Made by a program: the position numbers and the translations under genes | The notes under the pieces: generated by a model | Told to the model about the DNA's origin: nothing | What the model saw: only the letters and a program-made list of their open reading frames with translations | Databases searched by the model: none | From: an uncultured Dehalococcoidia bacterium | GTDB lineage: Bacteria; Chloroflexota; Dehalococcoidia; Lucifugimonadales; UBA1127 | Reading direction: 5' to 3' | Length of the DNA stretch: 64,000 nucleotides | Assembly: GCA_951812285.1 (NCBI GenBank) | Contig: OX638292.1 | Coordinates: forward strand, 480,774 to 544,773 | In this document: one piece after another, positions 1 to 9,333 of the stretch | Layout: each line of letters begins with the position of its first letter | How positions within the stretch are numbered: position 1 is the first letter of the stretch

Positions 1-657
1 ATGGACCTGCTCCTGGGTTCCATCACTGAACCCACCTATGGTGGCGTCCCGGCTCTGGTGTTCCCGGAGTACGCTATTACGCCCGCGGAGTTGGGCGAAT
101 CCGCCCGGTGGTGGGAGTACAACCCCCAGGCCGCCGCGGAACTGCTGACTGAAGCCGGCTACGGCCCCAACAACCCCCTGGAGATCACCTACCAGTTCAG
201 CAGTTGCTGCAAGGCCACCTACTACCCGGAGCTGGTGGCCGACATGATGGACGAAGTGGGCATCAAGATGGCGCTCCAAGAGGTTGACCACTCCGTCCAC
301 CTGAAGACCAGCAACATTGGCATGGGCGACTACGACATTGCCCACTCCCGCCTGAAGGCCGCTGAGGTCGACGACCTCCTGGTCAGCTTCCTGCCTGGCA
401 ACAGCAAGAACAACAGCCACATCGACGACGCGCTGCTGACCGAGATGATCAAGGCCCAGCGCCTGACACAGGACCCGAACCAGCGGTTCAACCAGATCAG
501 GCAAATCCAGCGTTACCTGGCGGACCAGGTCTACCTCATCCGAATCCCGGACCGGTTCTCCGACTTCTTCTGGCAGCCGCGGATCAAGAACTTCCGGCCC
601 CACGTGGGCAACACGGAAGGCCGCGACTGGGAGATCGCTTGGATCGAAGAAGGCTAG
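1..657 (+). CDS. ABC transporter substrate-binding protein, family 5 (C-terminal part)
   Basis: The C-terminal ~218 residues of a peptide/nickel-type (SBP family 5) extracytoplasmic binding protein; the gene enters from outside the window, so the ATG at base 1 is probably internal. The sequence has the usual end of the family: a segment on splitting residues into an alpha/beta lobe, the QRFNQIRQIQRYLADQ helix (partner 'tally' of remaining residues) and a final Trp-rich strand. It would deliver a peptide or other polar solute to the permeases that follow at 737 and 1703. A strong hairpin separates it from the permease genes. Substrate cannot be told from sequence; many family 5 proteins bind non-peptides. 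Confidence 0.85.
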   Translation: MDLLLGSITEPTYGGVPALVFPEYAITPAELGESARWWEYNPQAAAELLTEAGYGPNNPLEITYQFSSCCKATYYPELVADMMDEVGIKMALQEVDHSVHLKTSNIGMGDYDIAHSRLKAAEVDDLLVSFLPGNSKNNSHIDDALLTEMIKAQRLTQDPNQRFNQIRQIQRYLADQVYLIRIPDRFSDFFWQPRIKNFRPHVGNTEGRDWEIAWIEEG

Positions 658-682
658 CCTAGAAACCTAGGAGTCTCTAGTG

Positions 683-719
683 GGATGCTTGGCGGCCCAT
701 CATGGGCCGCCAAGCATCC
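683..719 (+). terminator. perfect 17-bp hairpin between binding protein and permease genes
   Basis: Arms 683-699 and 703-719 are fully complementary with a 3-nt loop, followed by TTCATT. It lies 25 bases after the stop of the binding-protein gene and 17 before the permease ATG. Such hairpins commonly stabilise the upstream mRNA or partly terminate transcription, giving more binding protein than permease. Confidence 0.75.
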
Positions 720-736
720 TTCATTGAACAAATGCC

Positions 737-1681
737 ATGAGAACGTACGCCATCCAACGGGTCCTTCTGCTAATACCAACACTGTTGGTGCTGAGCTTCA
801 TTGCTTTTGCCCTCATACGCTTCATCCCGGGTGACGCCGCGCTGCTCATGACAGAGGAGTTGGGCTACGCTCCGAACCTGGAGAAACTGCAGGAGCGTCT
901 GGGCTTAACGGAGCCAATTCACATCCAGTACTTCAAATGGGTGGGCGGCTTTTTCAGGGGTGACTTTGGACGCTCCCTCTGGGACGGCAGCCCGGCAGCT
1001 GATGAACTGGTGCGCCGGCTGCCGGTAACGTTGGAATTGGCCTTCTTCTCCCTGTTCCTCAGCGCCATTGTGGCTATACCCATCGGCGTATTTTCCGCCA
1101 TGCGGCAGGATACTAAGAGCGACTACATCGTCCGGAGCACCGTGGTTCTCGCAGACGCCGTTCCCCACTTCTGGCTTGCCACTCTGATATTGGTGCTTCC
1201 GGCCGTTTACATTGGCTGGTCACCTCCCGTGGGCTGGCATTCCCTATCAGAGGACCCCGTCAAGCACTTGTTACTCTTGCTGCTGCCCGCATCGATCATC
1301 TCCGTAAGCTCGGCGGCATCTCTGGTGCGCATCACTCGTACGATGATGTTGGAAGTGCTTCGACAGGAGTACATCCGTACAGCTTGGTCCAAGGGGCTGT
1401 CAGAGCGGTCCATCATGTACCGGCACGCCCTCAAGAACGCCCTTATCCCTGTAGTCACGGTCTTCGGCCTGCGTGTCCCCAACGCGTTGAACGGCTCGGT
1501 GGTCATGGAGGCAGTCTTTGGCATACCCGGACTGGGCCGGTGGACCATCGACGCCATCCACTTTCGCGACTATCCGCAGCTGCAGGTCGCCTTGATGTTC
1601 ACGGCTATCACTGTGTTGATAGCGAACTTGATCGTCGACCTTGCATACGGCTGGCTCGACCCAAGGGTACGGTACAGGTAA
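737..1681 (+). CDS. ABC transporter permease, DppB/OppB type
   Basis: A 314-residue inner-membrane permease of a dipeptide/oligopeptide-type importer. It opens with a long hydrophobic helix (about residues 8-30) and has about six membrane segments. The cytoplasmic EAA loop that docks to the ATPase is visible near residues 213-240 (EYIRTAWSKGLSERSI, then HALKNALIP), typical of DppB. Length is normal for the family (about 305-340). It pairs with the second permease that starts 22 bases downstream. The ribosome binding site is weak, so expression may depend on read-through of the hairpin at 683-719. Confidence 0.92.
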   Translation: MRTYAIQRVLLLIPTLLVLSFIAFALIRFIPGDAALLMTEELGYAPNLEKLQERLGLTEPIHIQYFKWVGGFFRGDFGRSLWDGSPAADELVRRLPVTLELAFFSLFLSAIVAIPIGVFSAMRQDTKSDYIVRSTVVLADAVPHFWLATLILVLPAVYIGWSPPVGWHSLSEDPVKHLLLLLLPASIISVSSAASLVRITRTMMLEVLRQEYIRTAWSKGLSERSIMYRHALKNALIPVVTVFGLRVPNALNGSVVMEAVFGIPGLGRWTIDAIHFRDYPQLQVALMFTAITVLIANLIVDLAYGWLDPRVRYR

Positions 1682-1702
1682 TGGATGCGGAGGGCATACA
1701 CG

Positions 1703-2626
1703 ATGGCCGATGAAATCGTCCTCCGGCCCAGCGCGGCGACAGGGGTTCCGTTTCCGCTGAGATGGGCGCGCGGCCTCTGGTCGTTTGTGTTCACGATGGT
1801 GCGCTACAAGCCTCTTGGCGCGGCGGGCCTTTTTATCGTGGTGCTCCTGATGTTCACGGCCATCTTCGCGGACTTCATCGCACCCTATGAGTACAACGAC
1901 ACGAACCGGCACGATCAATTCGCGCCGCCTAGCTTCAATCACCTCATTGGCGCCGACCATCTGGGCCGCGACCTCTTCAGTCGTATCGTTCACGGCTCAC
2001 GCATCTCCGTCTCCATTGGATTTGGAGCCGTTGCGGGGGCTATGTGCATCGCCATTTCTCTGGGTCTGCTGACCGGCTACTACGGTGGATGGTTGGACAA
2101 GATAATTCAGCGAATTGTCGACGGCTGGATGACCTTCCCTGGCATCGTGATCGCGCTGGCTATGGTGGCCATAGCCGGGCCTGGTTTGTGGCAACTCATC
2201 ATCATTCTGGGGCTGCTCTTCGGCATCAGGGGGTCGCGCGTGATCCGTGGACAAGTCCTGTCCGTCATGGCACGGCCACACATGGAAGTTGCGCGCTCCG
2301 TCGGTGTTGGTGACCTGCGGCTCATGCTTGTCCACCTGTTCCCCAATGTGCTCCCGCTGGTCATCATTCTCGCGACCATTGAGATCCCTTTGGCCATCAC
2401 CATTGAGGCGTCCTTGAGCTTCTTGGGGTTTGGCATCCCGCCGCCGGCGCCGTCCTGGGGTCGGATGCTCTCTGCAGAGGCGCGGCAGCACATGCTCATG
2501 GCGCCTTGGTTGGGCATTGCCCCCGGGCTTGCGCTGAGCCTCACAATCTTCGGGTGGAACATGTTCGGAGATGCCATGCGCGACTTGCTGGACCCAGCCA
2601 TGCGCGGCAGCTTGGGCGAACGCTAG
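1703..2626 (+). CDS. ABC transporter permease, DppC/OppC type
   Basis: A 307-residue permease, second membrane half of the peptide-type importer. I chose the ATG at 1703 because GGAGGG at 1689-1694 sits 8 nt upstream; an in-frame ATG at 1685 would overlap this ribosome binding site. The protein has the extended N-terminal domain of DppC (first helix at about residues 32-55), then about five more helices. The EAA loop is near residues 195-215 (MEVARSVGVGDLRLMLVHLFPN). It is followed by an aldo/keto reductase instead of the usual ATPase gene. Confidence 0.92.
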   Translation: MADEIVLRPSAATGVPFPLRWARGLWSFVFTMVRYKPLGAAGLFIVVLLMFTAIFADFIAPYEYNDTNRHDQFAPPSFNHLIGADHLGRDLFSRIVHGSRISVSIGFGAVAGAMCIAISLGLLTGYYGGWLDKIIQRIVDGWMTFPGIVIALAMVAIAGPGLWQLIIILGLLFGIRGSRVIRGQVLSVMARPHMEVARSVGVGDLRLMLVHLFPNVLPLVIILATIEIPLAITIEASLSFLGFGIPPPAPSWGRMLSAEARQHMLMAPWLGIAPGLALSLTIFGWNMFGDAMRDLLDPAMRGSLGER

Positions 2627-2634
2627 GGGGAGAC

Positions 2635-3573
2635 ATGCAGTACAACGAGTTGGGCGGCACAGGAGTACAGGTCTCGGCCATTGCCTTCGGCTGCGGACCG
2701 ACGGCAGGCATGATCGTGAAGGGCACGCCGGAGGAGCGCCGCCGAGGCGTGTCCCGCGCGCTCGACCTTGGCGTCAACCTGTTCGACACGGCGTCCATCT
2801 ACGGCGCCGGCGCTTCCGAGAGCCACCTCGGCGAAACCCTGCAGGAGCTCAAGGCACGCCCGGTCATCGGGAGCAAGGTCGCGCTGGAGCTGCCAGACCT
2901 GGACGACGTGAAGGGCAACACAATCCGATCCGTGGAGGAGAGCCTCGAGCGGCTCCGGGTGGAGACGATCGACCTCATCCAGCTCCACAACCGCGTTGGT
3001 CTTGAGCGGGCGGAGCGTTCCGACATGGGCGTAGGCGCGCAGCTGACCGTGGACGATGTCCTCGCGCCCGGAGGCGTCCTCGACGCCTTCCAGGTCTTGC
3101 AGCAGCAGGGCAAGGTGCGCTACTTCGGGTTCACTGCCTATGGCGGATTGCTCTCCTGCGTGTACCAGCTCATCGACAGCGGACAGTTTCACAGCATCAA
3201 CGGCCTATACAACATTATCAACCCCTCCGCCGTCCGTCCGGCCGCGGCCGTGGACCGCGATTTTGGCCAGGTCTTCGACCGTTCGGCCAATCTAGGCATG
3301 GGCATCATCGTCATCCGCGTTCTTGCCGCGGGCTTGCTGGCTGGCGCCGGCGATGATCCCGCGGCCGCACGTGTCCGAGAGGTACTCGACGGGCACGGCA
3401 TCGCCCCCGTCGAGGGCGCGGTGCGGTACGTGATCAGCAACCCCATCATCGCCACGTCAGTCATCGGCTTTTCTGAGGTGGAGCACATTGAGGAGGCGTG
3501 CGCTGCCGAGGAGAAGGGTCCGCTGCCGGACGACGTGCTCGCGGAGCTTGAAGCGGTGGTGCCGACTGCATGA
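2635..3573 (+). CDS. aldo/keto reductase
   Basis: A 312-residue NAD(P)H-dependent oxidoreductase with the AKR (beta/alpha)8 barrel. The four catalytic residues are visible: Asp51 and Tyr56 in FDTASIYGAG, Lys81 in VIGSKV and His118 in LIQLHN. The start at 2635 follows AGGGGGAGA and lies 8 nt after the permease stop; the reading frame is open further upstream but that part overlaps dppC. Its stop overlaps the start of the ATPase gene (ATGA), so it is translated within the transporter operon. This placement suggests that it acts on the imported compound, which is inference. Resembles the L-fucose/galactose dehydrogenase-type branch; substrate unknown. Confidence 0.88.
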   Translation: MQYNELGGTGVQVSAIAFGCGPTAGMIVKGTPEERRRGVSRALDLGVNLFDTASIYGAGASESHLGETLQELKARPVIGSKVALELPDLDDVKGNTIRSVEESLERLRVETIDLIQLHNRVGLERAERSDMGVGAQLTVDDVLAPGGVLDAFQVLQQQGKVRYFGFTAYGGLLSCVYQLIDSGQFHSINGLYNIINPSAVRPAAAVDRDFGQVFDRSANLGMGIIVIRVLAAGLLAGAGDDPAAARVREVLDGHGIAPVEGAVRYVISNPIIATSVIGFSEVEHIEEACAAEEKGPLPDDVLAELEAVVPTA

Positions 3574-4583
3574 CGGAATTCGGCGACGTCCCTGAGTACC
3601 TGCTGACCGTTGAGGGTCTGAAGACGCACTTCTTCTCCCGTAGCGGCGTCGTCAAGGCTGTTGACGGAATCTCCTACGACGTCCGCGAGGGCGAGACCCT
3701 CGCCATCGTGGGCGAGAGCGGCTGCGGCAAGAGCGTCGGCGCGCTGTCCATCATGCGCCTCGTCTCCAGCCCGCCGGGCCGCATCGTCGACGGCCGCGTC
3801 CTTTTTGACGGAGCGGACTTGCTGGAAGTGAGCGAGTCGCAGATGCGAACCATTCGCGGCAACCGCATCGCCATGATTTTCCAGGAGCCAATGACGTCGC
3901 TCAACCCCGTGCTGACCATCGGCAAGCAGATCACGGAGTCGCTGGAGCTACACCTGAAGATGCAGGGCGCGGAGGCACAGAAACGCGCAGTCGAACTGCT
4001 GGAGATGGTGGGCATCCCCGACGCGCCCAGCCGCCTCAAGCAGTACCCGCACCAGTTCAGCGGCGGGATGCGCCAGCGTGTGATGATCGCGATGGCCATG
4101 AGCTGCAACCCAAGGCTGCTCATCGCTGACGAGCCGACCACGGCGCTGGACGTCACGATTCAAGCACAGATCCTTGAGCTCATCAAGAACCTGAGCGCCC
4201 AGCTTGGCACCGCCGTGATCATCATCACGCATAACCTTGGCGTCGTGGCGCGCTATGCCGACCGCGTCAACGTGATGTACGCCGGCAAGATCATCGAGCG
4301 CGGCACCGCCATCGATATCTACGAGAACCCGCAGCATCCGTATACCCAGGGGCTTCTGGACTCCGTGCCGAGGCTCGATGAAGACCGTAAGCGGAAGCTC
4401 GAGTCCATTGAGGGGATGCCCCCTGACCTGATGAATCTCCCGGCAGGGTGCGCCTTCCAGCCGCGCTGCAAGTACGCCATCGAGCGTTGCGTTGAGGAGA
4501 CGCCGCCCCTCCTGACCGTCGGCGACGGCCACACGGCCGCGTGCTGGGTGACTGCCGGCTCAACGTCGGAGGTCGGCGCATGA
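3570..4583 (+). CDS. peptide-type ABC transporter ATPase, DppD/OppD
   Basis: A 337-residue cytoplasmic ATPase. Walker A GESGCGKS at residues 48-55, signature FSGGMRQR, Walker B LLIADEP followed by TTALD, and the switch His in IITHNLG. The C-terminal extension has the OppD/DppD motif [10 protein letters not shown], whose cysteines bind an iron-sulfur cluster in some relatives. Start codon overlaps the aldo/keto reductase stop by the ATGA arrangement, and its own stop overlaps the next ATPase start, pointing to translational coupling. Confidence 0.95.
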   Translation: MTEFGDVPEYLLTVEGLKTHFFSRSGVVKAVDGISYDVREGETLAIVGESGCGKSVGALSIMRLVSSPPGRIVDGRVLFDGADLLEVSESQMRTIRGNRIAMIFQEPMTSLNPVLTIGKQITESLELHLKMQGAEAQKRAVELLEMVGIPDAPSRLKQYPHQFSGGMRQRVMIAMAMSCNPRLLIADEPTTALDVTIQAQILELIKNLSAQLGTAVIIITHNLGVVARYADRVNVMYAGKIIERGTAIDIYENPQHPYTQGLLDSVPRLDEDRKRKLESIEGMPPDLMNLPAGCAFQPRCKYAIERCVEETPPLLTVGDGHTAACWVTAGSTSEVGA

Positions 4584-5596
4584 CGCAGATGGAAGAACGC
4601 GCACCCGCGCCGGGACAGGAGGTGGCGCCGCTCCTTGAGGTGAAGGACCTCAAGATGCACTTCCCCGTAACCTCCGGTGTCATCCTTCAGCGCAGGGTGG
4701 GGGACATCAAGGCTGTGGACGGCGTCAGCTTCACCATCCGGCCGGGCGAGACGCTTGGCCTTGTAGGGGAAAGCGGCTCCGGCAAGACGACCGTCGGTCG
4801 CTGCATCATCCAGCTCAACGCGCCCACCTCCGGGGAGGTGTGGCTGGACGGCGTCGAACTGACGACGGCCAAGGGAAAGCAGATGCGCGCCATGCGCCGT
4901 CGCATGCAGATGGTCTTCCAGGACCCCTACTCCAGCCTCAACCCGCGCATGAGCATCGGCAGCATCATCGGTGAGCCAATGCTGGTCCACAATATCACCC
5001 ACGGCAAGAATGAGCTTCAAGAGCAGGTAGCCGAGCTCCTGCACGTGGTCGGGCTGAACCCCTCGATGGCTGACCGATACCCCCACGAATTCAGCGGCGG
5101 TCAGCGGCAGCGAATCGGCATCGCCCGCGCCATCGCTGTCCGGCCTGAATTCATCGTTGCCGACGAGCCGGTGTCGGCCCTCGACGTCTCCATTCAGGCC
5201 CAGCTCATCAACCTGTTGGAGGACATCCAGGAGCAGTTCAACCTGACCTTCCTCTTCATCGCCCACGACCTTTCCGTGGTGCGGCACATGTCCGAGAACG
5301 TGGCAGTCATGTACCTGGGCAAGATCATGGAGCTGGCTGACCGCAACGAGCTCTACGAGAACCCGCTCCATCCCTACACGCGGGCGCTGCTCTCCGCTGT
5401 GCCCGTCCCCAATCCGCGCGTCGAGGCGCAGCGCGAGCGCATCGTGCTGCAGGGCACTATCCCGAGTCCCATGAACGCGCCGTCCGGCTGCGTCTTTCAC
5501 ACCCGTTGCCCCATCGCCGTCGACGACTGCAAGGTTGTCACGCCGCCCCTCAAGGAGTATGCTCCCGGTCACTGGGCGGCTTGCATCAAGGTATAG
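4580..5596 (+). CDS. peptide-type ABC transporter ATPase, DppF/OppF
   Basis: A 338-residue ATPase that pairs with the preceding one. Walker A GESGSGKT, signature [14 protein letters not shown], Walker [13 protein letters not shown], His switch [10 protein letters not shown] and a C-terminal [11 protein letters not shown] cysteine motif. The start at 4580 overlaps the TGA of the previous gene; a longer in-frame version from 4541 would reach into dppD and lacks a ribosome binding site. Completes the five-part importer. Confidence 0.95.
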   Translation: MTQMEERAPAPGQEVAPLLEVKDLKMHFPVTSGVILQRRVGDIKAVDGVSFTIRPGETLGLVGESGSGKTTVGRCIIQLNAPTSGEVWLDGVELTTAKGKQMRAMRRRMQMVFQDPYSSLNPRMSIGSIIGEPMLVHNITHGKNELQEQVAELLHVVGLNPSMADRYPHEFSGGQRQRIGIARAIAVRPEFIVADEPVSALDVSIQAQLINLLEDIQEQFNLTFLFIAHDLSVVRHMSENVAVMYLGKIMELADRNELYENPLHPYTRALLSAVPVPNPRVEAQRERIVLQGTIPSPMNAPSGCVFHTRCPIAVDDCKVVTPPLKEYAPGHWAACIKV

Positions 5597-5649
5597 TGTT
5601 CGGCAGGCCCGCGTCCGTTGCGGGCGTGGCGTGGCGCGAGGAGGCACCT

Positions 5650-6372
5650 ATGGCGACGAGGACCAACGATCAGCAAGAGGCGCTCCAGCCCGGCGAGTTT
5701 ATCGAGGAGCTTGAGGGCATCCGCGCCGAGTGGCGAGAACGCTTCCCCTTCCGCATCCGCGAGATTATGAGCCAGGAGGAGTTCCCACGACTTGCCGCGG
5801 CCAAGCGCCGAGCGCACATGGGCGGCGACATCAACCACCGCTTCGAGGGCGAGCGCTACTTGAGCACGACCGACAAGGCATCCCGTCGCATGCAGCTCCG
5901 CAAGCTGGTGGACGAGGGCGGGCAGGACACGGTCGGCGGCCCACAGGTGAGCCACCCCATGCTCTCCCGCTGGGAGTCCCGCGCCTACGGCGTGACCCCG
6001 GAGGAGGTCGACGCGTTGGAGAAGGGCGACTGCGACCCCGCCGAGTTGGTGAAGCGCGGCTGGTGGGTTGCCATGATGCGAGACAGCGCTTTCGGTGTCG
6101 CCATTGGCTCCGGCATGGTTATGGAGGGCGAGAACAAGATCCAGTCGGACAAGCTCCTCGCCGCCATCGAGCGTGACCGGCAGCGCTTCGTCGAGTGGGG
6201 TGTCGAGAACCCGGACCAGGCTCTCGAGAACCGCCACGAGCACGCGGGCATCGACATCGACCACGCCGACTTCAACGAGGAAGTCGCACGGCGCTTCGTG
6301 AATACGCCGGAGCTCCAGGAGGAGCTTCGCAAGGCCTACATTCTCCGTCTGCAGATGACCTCCGGCGGTTAA
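5650..6372 (+). CDS. unrecognised 240-residue protein, possibly heme-oxygenase-like fold
   Basis: Not confidently recognised. The start at 5650 has GAGGAGG 6 nt upstream. The protein is helical, acidic and soluble, with no signal peptide or membrane helix. The C-terminal half has GENK, then HEHAGIDIDHADF, spaced like the metal-ligand helices (E ... D-x-x-H) of heme-oxygenase-like di-iron oxidases. The neighbour starting 27 nt downstream is a clear PqqC/TenA-like protein with a similar GDVDSHIPWE segment. I therefore suspect two diverged members of one fold working as a pair, but this is inference. Probably in one transcript with the ABC transporter (53-nt gap). Confidence 0.6.
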   Translation: MATRTNDQQEALQPGEFIEELEGIRAEWRERFPFRIREIMSQEEFPRLAAAKRRAHMGGDINHRFEGERYLSTTDKASRRMQLRKLVDEGGQDTVGGPQVSHPMLSRWESRAYGVTPEEVDALEKGDCDPAELVKRGWWVAMMRDSAFGVAIGSGMVMEGENKIQSDKLLAAIERDRQRFVEWGVENPDQALENRHEHAGIDIDHADFNEEVARRFVNTPELQEELRKAYILRLQMTSGG

Positions 6373-6399
6373 ACCGCAGCTTCGCGCAAGGAGGACGCC

Positions 6400-7182
6400 A
6401 TGGGCGCCCAACCTCCACTTGGGCCGGAGGAGCTCTCCGTTCCTCCGCTCTCCGGCGATGACTTCCTGGCACTGCTCGACGAGCAGTTCAGAGCTAGATG
6501 CCCAGAGCCGCCGCCCTTCCTGCAGGCGCTGTACGATGGGAAACTGTCCCAGGAGCACCTGCAGATGTGGGTGAAGGACCAGTACCCCTACTGGGACGAA
6601 GGGCTGGTCTTCAGCACCGGCGCCATCTTCATCAAGACAAACGACGAACCGACGCGCACCCACATGCTCCGCCGCATCGTGGACATCGAGGGCGAGGACG
6701 TGGTTGGCGACCTCTCCGGCTCTGACATCCCCTCCTGGGAGGAGTTGTGGCTGCGGTTCGGCACGGGCGTCGGCCTGAGCCAGAGCGAGGCGTTGGAGTG
6801 GCACCCGTTCACGCGCACGTATTTCGCCATCCAGACCCTCCGCACTTACTCGCGATTCTGGGACTGGACGTGGCTGGACGGAGTCGCCTCCTTCTATGCG
6901 TCTGACCTTTACGGCAAGGAGTTCCTGGGCCGCGCCCACGAGGCTCTTCGCGACCACTATCGCGTGCCGAACCATGCGCTCGAATTCTTCCGCGTCTACC
7001 TTGGCGACGTGGACTCGCACATCCCGTGGGAGCGAGAGGCGCTAGCCTACTGGTGCTGCACGACGGAGCGGCAGATCACGGCGGCCCGCGCCTTTCGCGA
7101 GCGGCTGGACATCGAGCAGCAGCTCCTCGTCGGCCTCGAGCAGACGTGCCTGCGGGGCGAGCCAGCGTTCCAGGTGCCGTAG
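6400..7182 (+). CDS. PqqC/TenA-like iron-containing redox enzyme family protein
   Basis: A 260-residue cytoplasmic protein of the PqqC / TenA / CADD heme-oxygenase-like superfamily. Evidence: the segment QMWVKDQYPYWDEG (PqqC-type wVkNryyY helix), RRIVDIEGED, WLRFGTGVGLS, and a final helix with GDVDSHIPWE. Ribosome binding site GGAGG lies 6 nt before the ATG. Members include PqqC (cofactor-less oxidase), TenA (thiaminase) and di-iron N-oxygenases or desaturases, so the reaction cannot be read from sequence. It follows the unrecognised protein at 5650 with a 27-nt gap, suggesting joint action. Confidence 0.72.
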   Translation: MGAQPPLGPEELSVPPLSGDDFLALLDEQFRARCPEPPPFLQALYDGKLSQEHLQMWVKDQYPYWDEGLVFSTGAIFIKTNDEPTRTHMLRRIVDIEGEDVVGDLSGSDIPSWEELWLRFGTGVGLSQSEALEWHPFTRTYFAIQTLRTYSRFWDWTWLDGVASFYASDLYGKEFLGRAHEALRDHYRVPNHALEFFRVYLGDVDSHIPWEREALAYWCCTTERQITAARAFRERLDIEQQLLVGLEQTCLRGEPAFQVP

Positions 7183-7670
7183 CCGCCCACCATCCGCCTC
7201 GTCCTCTGACTGCCGGTCCAAATTGCCCTTAAGCCTTGTCTCCTTGCCTTAGCCTTTCCGCAAGCCTTACCGCGCACATCCTGTCACCAATGGGTTGCGA
7301 GGAAGGGGACAACCCGTTGCAGCGTGGGGTTGTTTGCGATTCGATTCATGGCTGGTTTGGCATATTGCAGATAGAAGACAACAAGATTTCTTCAACAGGT
7401 GCAGCCCTCCAGAATAGGCAAGCGAATCCATCGGAGATCCCAAATTCAAGGAGTGTGCTTGCGGCGGAGACGGACCATTGTGACGGCTGAGTTTGCCAAT
7501 GTGGACGTGCATGGCGAAAGGCTAACGATTGAAGCGATGTTCGGGCAAGGGCACCGTGTCAGGGCGCGGCAGCGCAACGGCGGCGTACACTGCATAGCCA
7601 AACCGGTCATCGTCGGCTAGGATGCGTTGGGCCAGAGCTGTAGCCACATCATGAACGTATGAGGAGCGCC
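7183..7670. other. 488-base gap without a supported gene
   Basis: Several short open frames occur on both strands (up to ~85 codons) but none has a ribosome binding site, family resemblance or coding-like composition. No tRNA, strong hairpin or repeat was seen. The gap presumably holds the end of the transporter transcript and the promoter of the gene at 7671. Confidence 0.5.
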
Positions 7671-8531
7671 ATGAACCCCACGGAGCGTCGTCAGCGGTAT
7701 CGCAGCAACCTAGCGCGGGAGCAGTGCATCCAGCCCGCCTCCATCTTTGACCCCATCTCTTCGCGGCTGGCAACGCATTTGGGTTTCGAGATTGGGATGT
7801 TCGCCGGTTCTGTCGCCTCCGGCGTCGTGCTGGGGGCGCCCGACCTGACGGTCATTACGTTGAGCGAATTTGTGGACCAGGCGCGCCGCATCACGCGCGC
7901 AAGCGACATCAGCCTCATGGTCGACTCGGACCATGGGTACGGGAACGCGCTCAACGTGATGCGCACCGTGTCCGAACTGGAGGCCGCCGAGGTCTGCGCC
8001 ATGTCAATCGAGGACACGGCGCTTCCGACGCCGTTCGGCGCAACAAGCGCGACGGTGATCTCGCTGGAGGAATCGGTCGGGAAGATGAAGGCGGCCGTCG
8101 CGGCCAAGCGCGACCCGGCGACGATTGTCATCGGGCGGTGCGCGGCCATGCCCGTCGAGGGCATCGAGGGTGTGGTGGCCCGGGCGGCGGCGTATGAGGC
8201 AGCAGGGGTGGACGCGCTCTTCTTCACCAACCTGTCCACCAAGGACCACGTCGAGGCACTCGAGGCGGCCACAACGCTGCCGCTGATGCTTGGGTCGGCG
8301 CCGGCGGAGCTGCAGGACGCCGCCTGGCTGGCGGCGCACCGCGTCCGCATTGCACTCAAGGGCCACTTGCCATTCCAGACGATGATCCAGGGGATCTACG
8401 AGGCGCTCAAGCACCACGCTGAGGGCGGAGAGCCTGCCGGGCTCAGCCATCGCGTTCCCGCCGCCGACGTCATGGCGCAAGCGCTGGCAAACGCAGACTA
8501 CGATGGGTGGCAGAAGGAGTTCTTACAGTAG
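7671..8531 (+). CDS. isocitrate lyase / PEP mutase superfamily protein (oxaloacetate decarboxylase-like)
   Basis: A 286-residue TIM-barrel enzyme. The metal-binding region MVDSDHGYGNALNVMRTV and the following MSIEDTALPTPFG match the PEP mutase/isocitrate lyase superfamily, closest in feel to the short oxaloacetate decarboxylase group (PA4872 type). It lacks the KKCGH catalytic Cys loop of true isocitrate lyases. Start chosen at 7671 because GAGGAGC lies 4 nt upstream; the in-frame ATG at 7659 precedes this site. Predicted role: C-C bond cleavage of an alpha-keto or 2-methylmalate type acid; exact substrate unknown. Converges with the AAC(3)-like gene. Confidence 0.85.
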   Translation: MNPTERRQRYRSNLAREQCIQPASIFDPISSRLATHLGFEIGMFAGSVASGVVLGAPDLTVITLSEFVDQARRITRASDISLMVDSDHGYGNALNVMRTVSELEAAEVCAMSIEDTALPTPFGATSATVISLEESVGKMKAAVAAKRDPATIVIGRCAAMPVEGIEGVVARAAAYEAAGVDALFFTNLSTKDHVEALEAATTLPLMLGSAPAELQDAAWLAAHRVRIALKGHLPFQTMIQGIYEALKHHAEGGEPAGLSHRVPAADVMAQALANADYDGWQKEFLQ

Positions 8532-8541
8532 GGCAGGCCCG

Positions 8542-9318
8542 TCACCCCTGCATGTTTGCCCACGCGTCGTCGCACTCTGCGTCCGTTCCGATGGGATGGA
8601 GAAAGACCGTATCGTCAACGCGGAGGCGCTCCACCACAACGTCGGCGACGGCCCTTGCGGGTACGAGCCGTGCCTCCGCGTGACCAACAAATTCCCGACG
8701 TTGCAGTCGTCGCTCTTCCATCCAGCCGTCCACCAGCGCGAAGCGCTCGCAGCAGTGGTCAATCTCCTCGTACTCGTATCGCAACGGCCCGCCATCGTTC
8801 AGCACTGTAACGTACTTGCGACGGCGGTAGCGGACTCCGGCGAGGAGCTCGGCGAGGTGGACGGTGGTGTTGGCGTCGTGTCCGACACCAAGGAGCAGGA
8901 CGTGGCCGCCGAACTGCAGCACGCGGCCGACGGGGCTGTCGGGCCCGTGCGGCGGCTCGATTGGATGTGGAGCGGTGATGGGCTCGGCGTGCCTGCCCAC
9001 CGCGGCGAAGGCGTGGGGACTGTTGCTGCGGAGGACGCCTGGGAGCCTCCAGAAGGTGTCGGCGGTGATGCCCATGCCGAGGCAGGGCGTATTCAGCGCA
9101 TCGTAGGGGTGGTCGTCGTCATCGGTCATGCTGGGCATGACGAGGGTGCCATCGGGGCCGATGGCTTCGCGGAGGGCTTCGATGAGGCCGAGAGGGCCGC
9201 CCTCCATGGGGCCGGTGCGCGAGAATGACGTGTGGACTTGTAGCGTGTGCCCGCGCTCGACGCCCAATGCCCGCAGTTGCTCCGTGACAGCGGCGATGCT
9301 GAGGGGATGCTTCGGCAT
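8542..9318 (-). CDS. aminoglycoside 3-N-acetyltransferase (AAC(3)) family protein
   Basis: A 258-residue member of the AAC(3)/YokD acetyl-CoA-dependent N-acetyltransferase family. Typical parts: [16 protein letters not shown] near residues 26-41, the strand [26 protein letters not shown], and [17 protein letters not shown] with the catalytic His region. In free-living bacteria such genes often serve unknown natural substrates, so antibiotic resistance should not be assumed. It lies 15 nt after the malate/lactate dehydrogenase gene, suggesting one transcript with the genes upstream. Confidence 0.85.
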   Translation of the reverse strand: MPKHPLSIAAVTEQLRALGVERGHTLQVHTSFSRTGPMEGGPLGLIEALREAIGPDGTLVMPSMTDDDDHPYDALNTPCLGMGITADTFWRLPGVLRSNSPHAFAAVGRHAEPITAPHPIEPPHGPDSPVGRVLQFGGHVLLLGVGHDANTTVHLAELLAGVRYRRRKYVTVLNDGGPLRYEYEEIDHCCERFALVDGWMEERRLQRREFVGHAEARLVPARAVADVVVERLRVDDTVFLHPIGTDAECDDAWANMQG

Positions 9319-9333
9319 CGGGGTCGCCGGGAA

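Noticed and set aside
5569-7020. 483-codon reverse-strand open frame
   Set aside because: Antisense to the two well-supported genes at 5650 and 6400; high GC content leaves such frames open. No start signal or family resemblance.
7399-7620. 73-codon forward open frame
   Set aside because: No ribosome binding site, no recognisable sequence, Arg-rich as expected by chance.
8542-9318. acquired antibiotic-resistance gene
   Set aside because: The AAC(3) family is common in environmental genomes with unknown substrates; no mobile element or cassette surrounds it.
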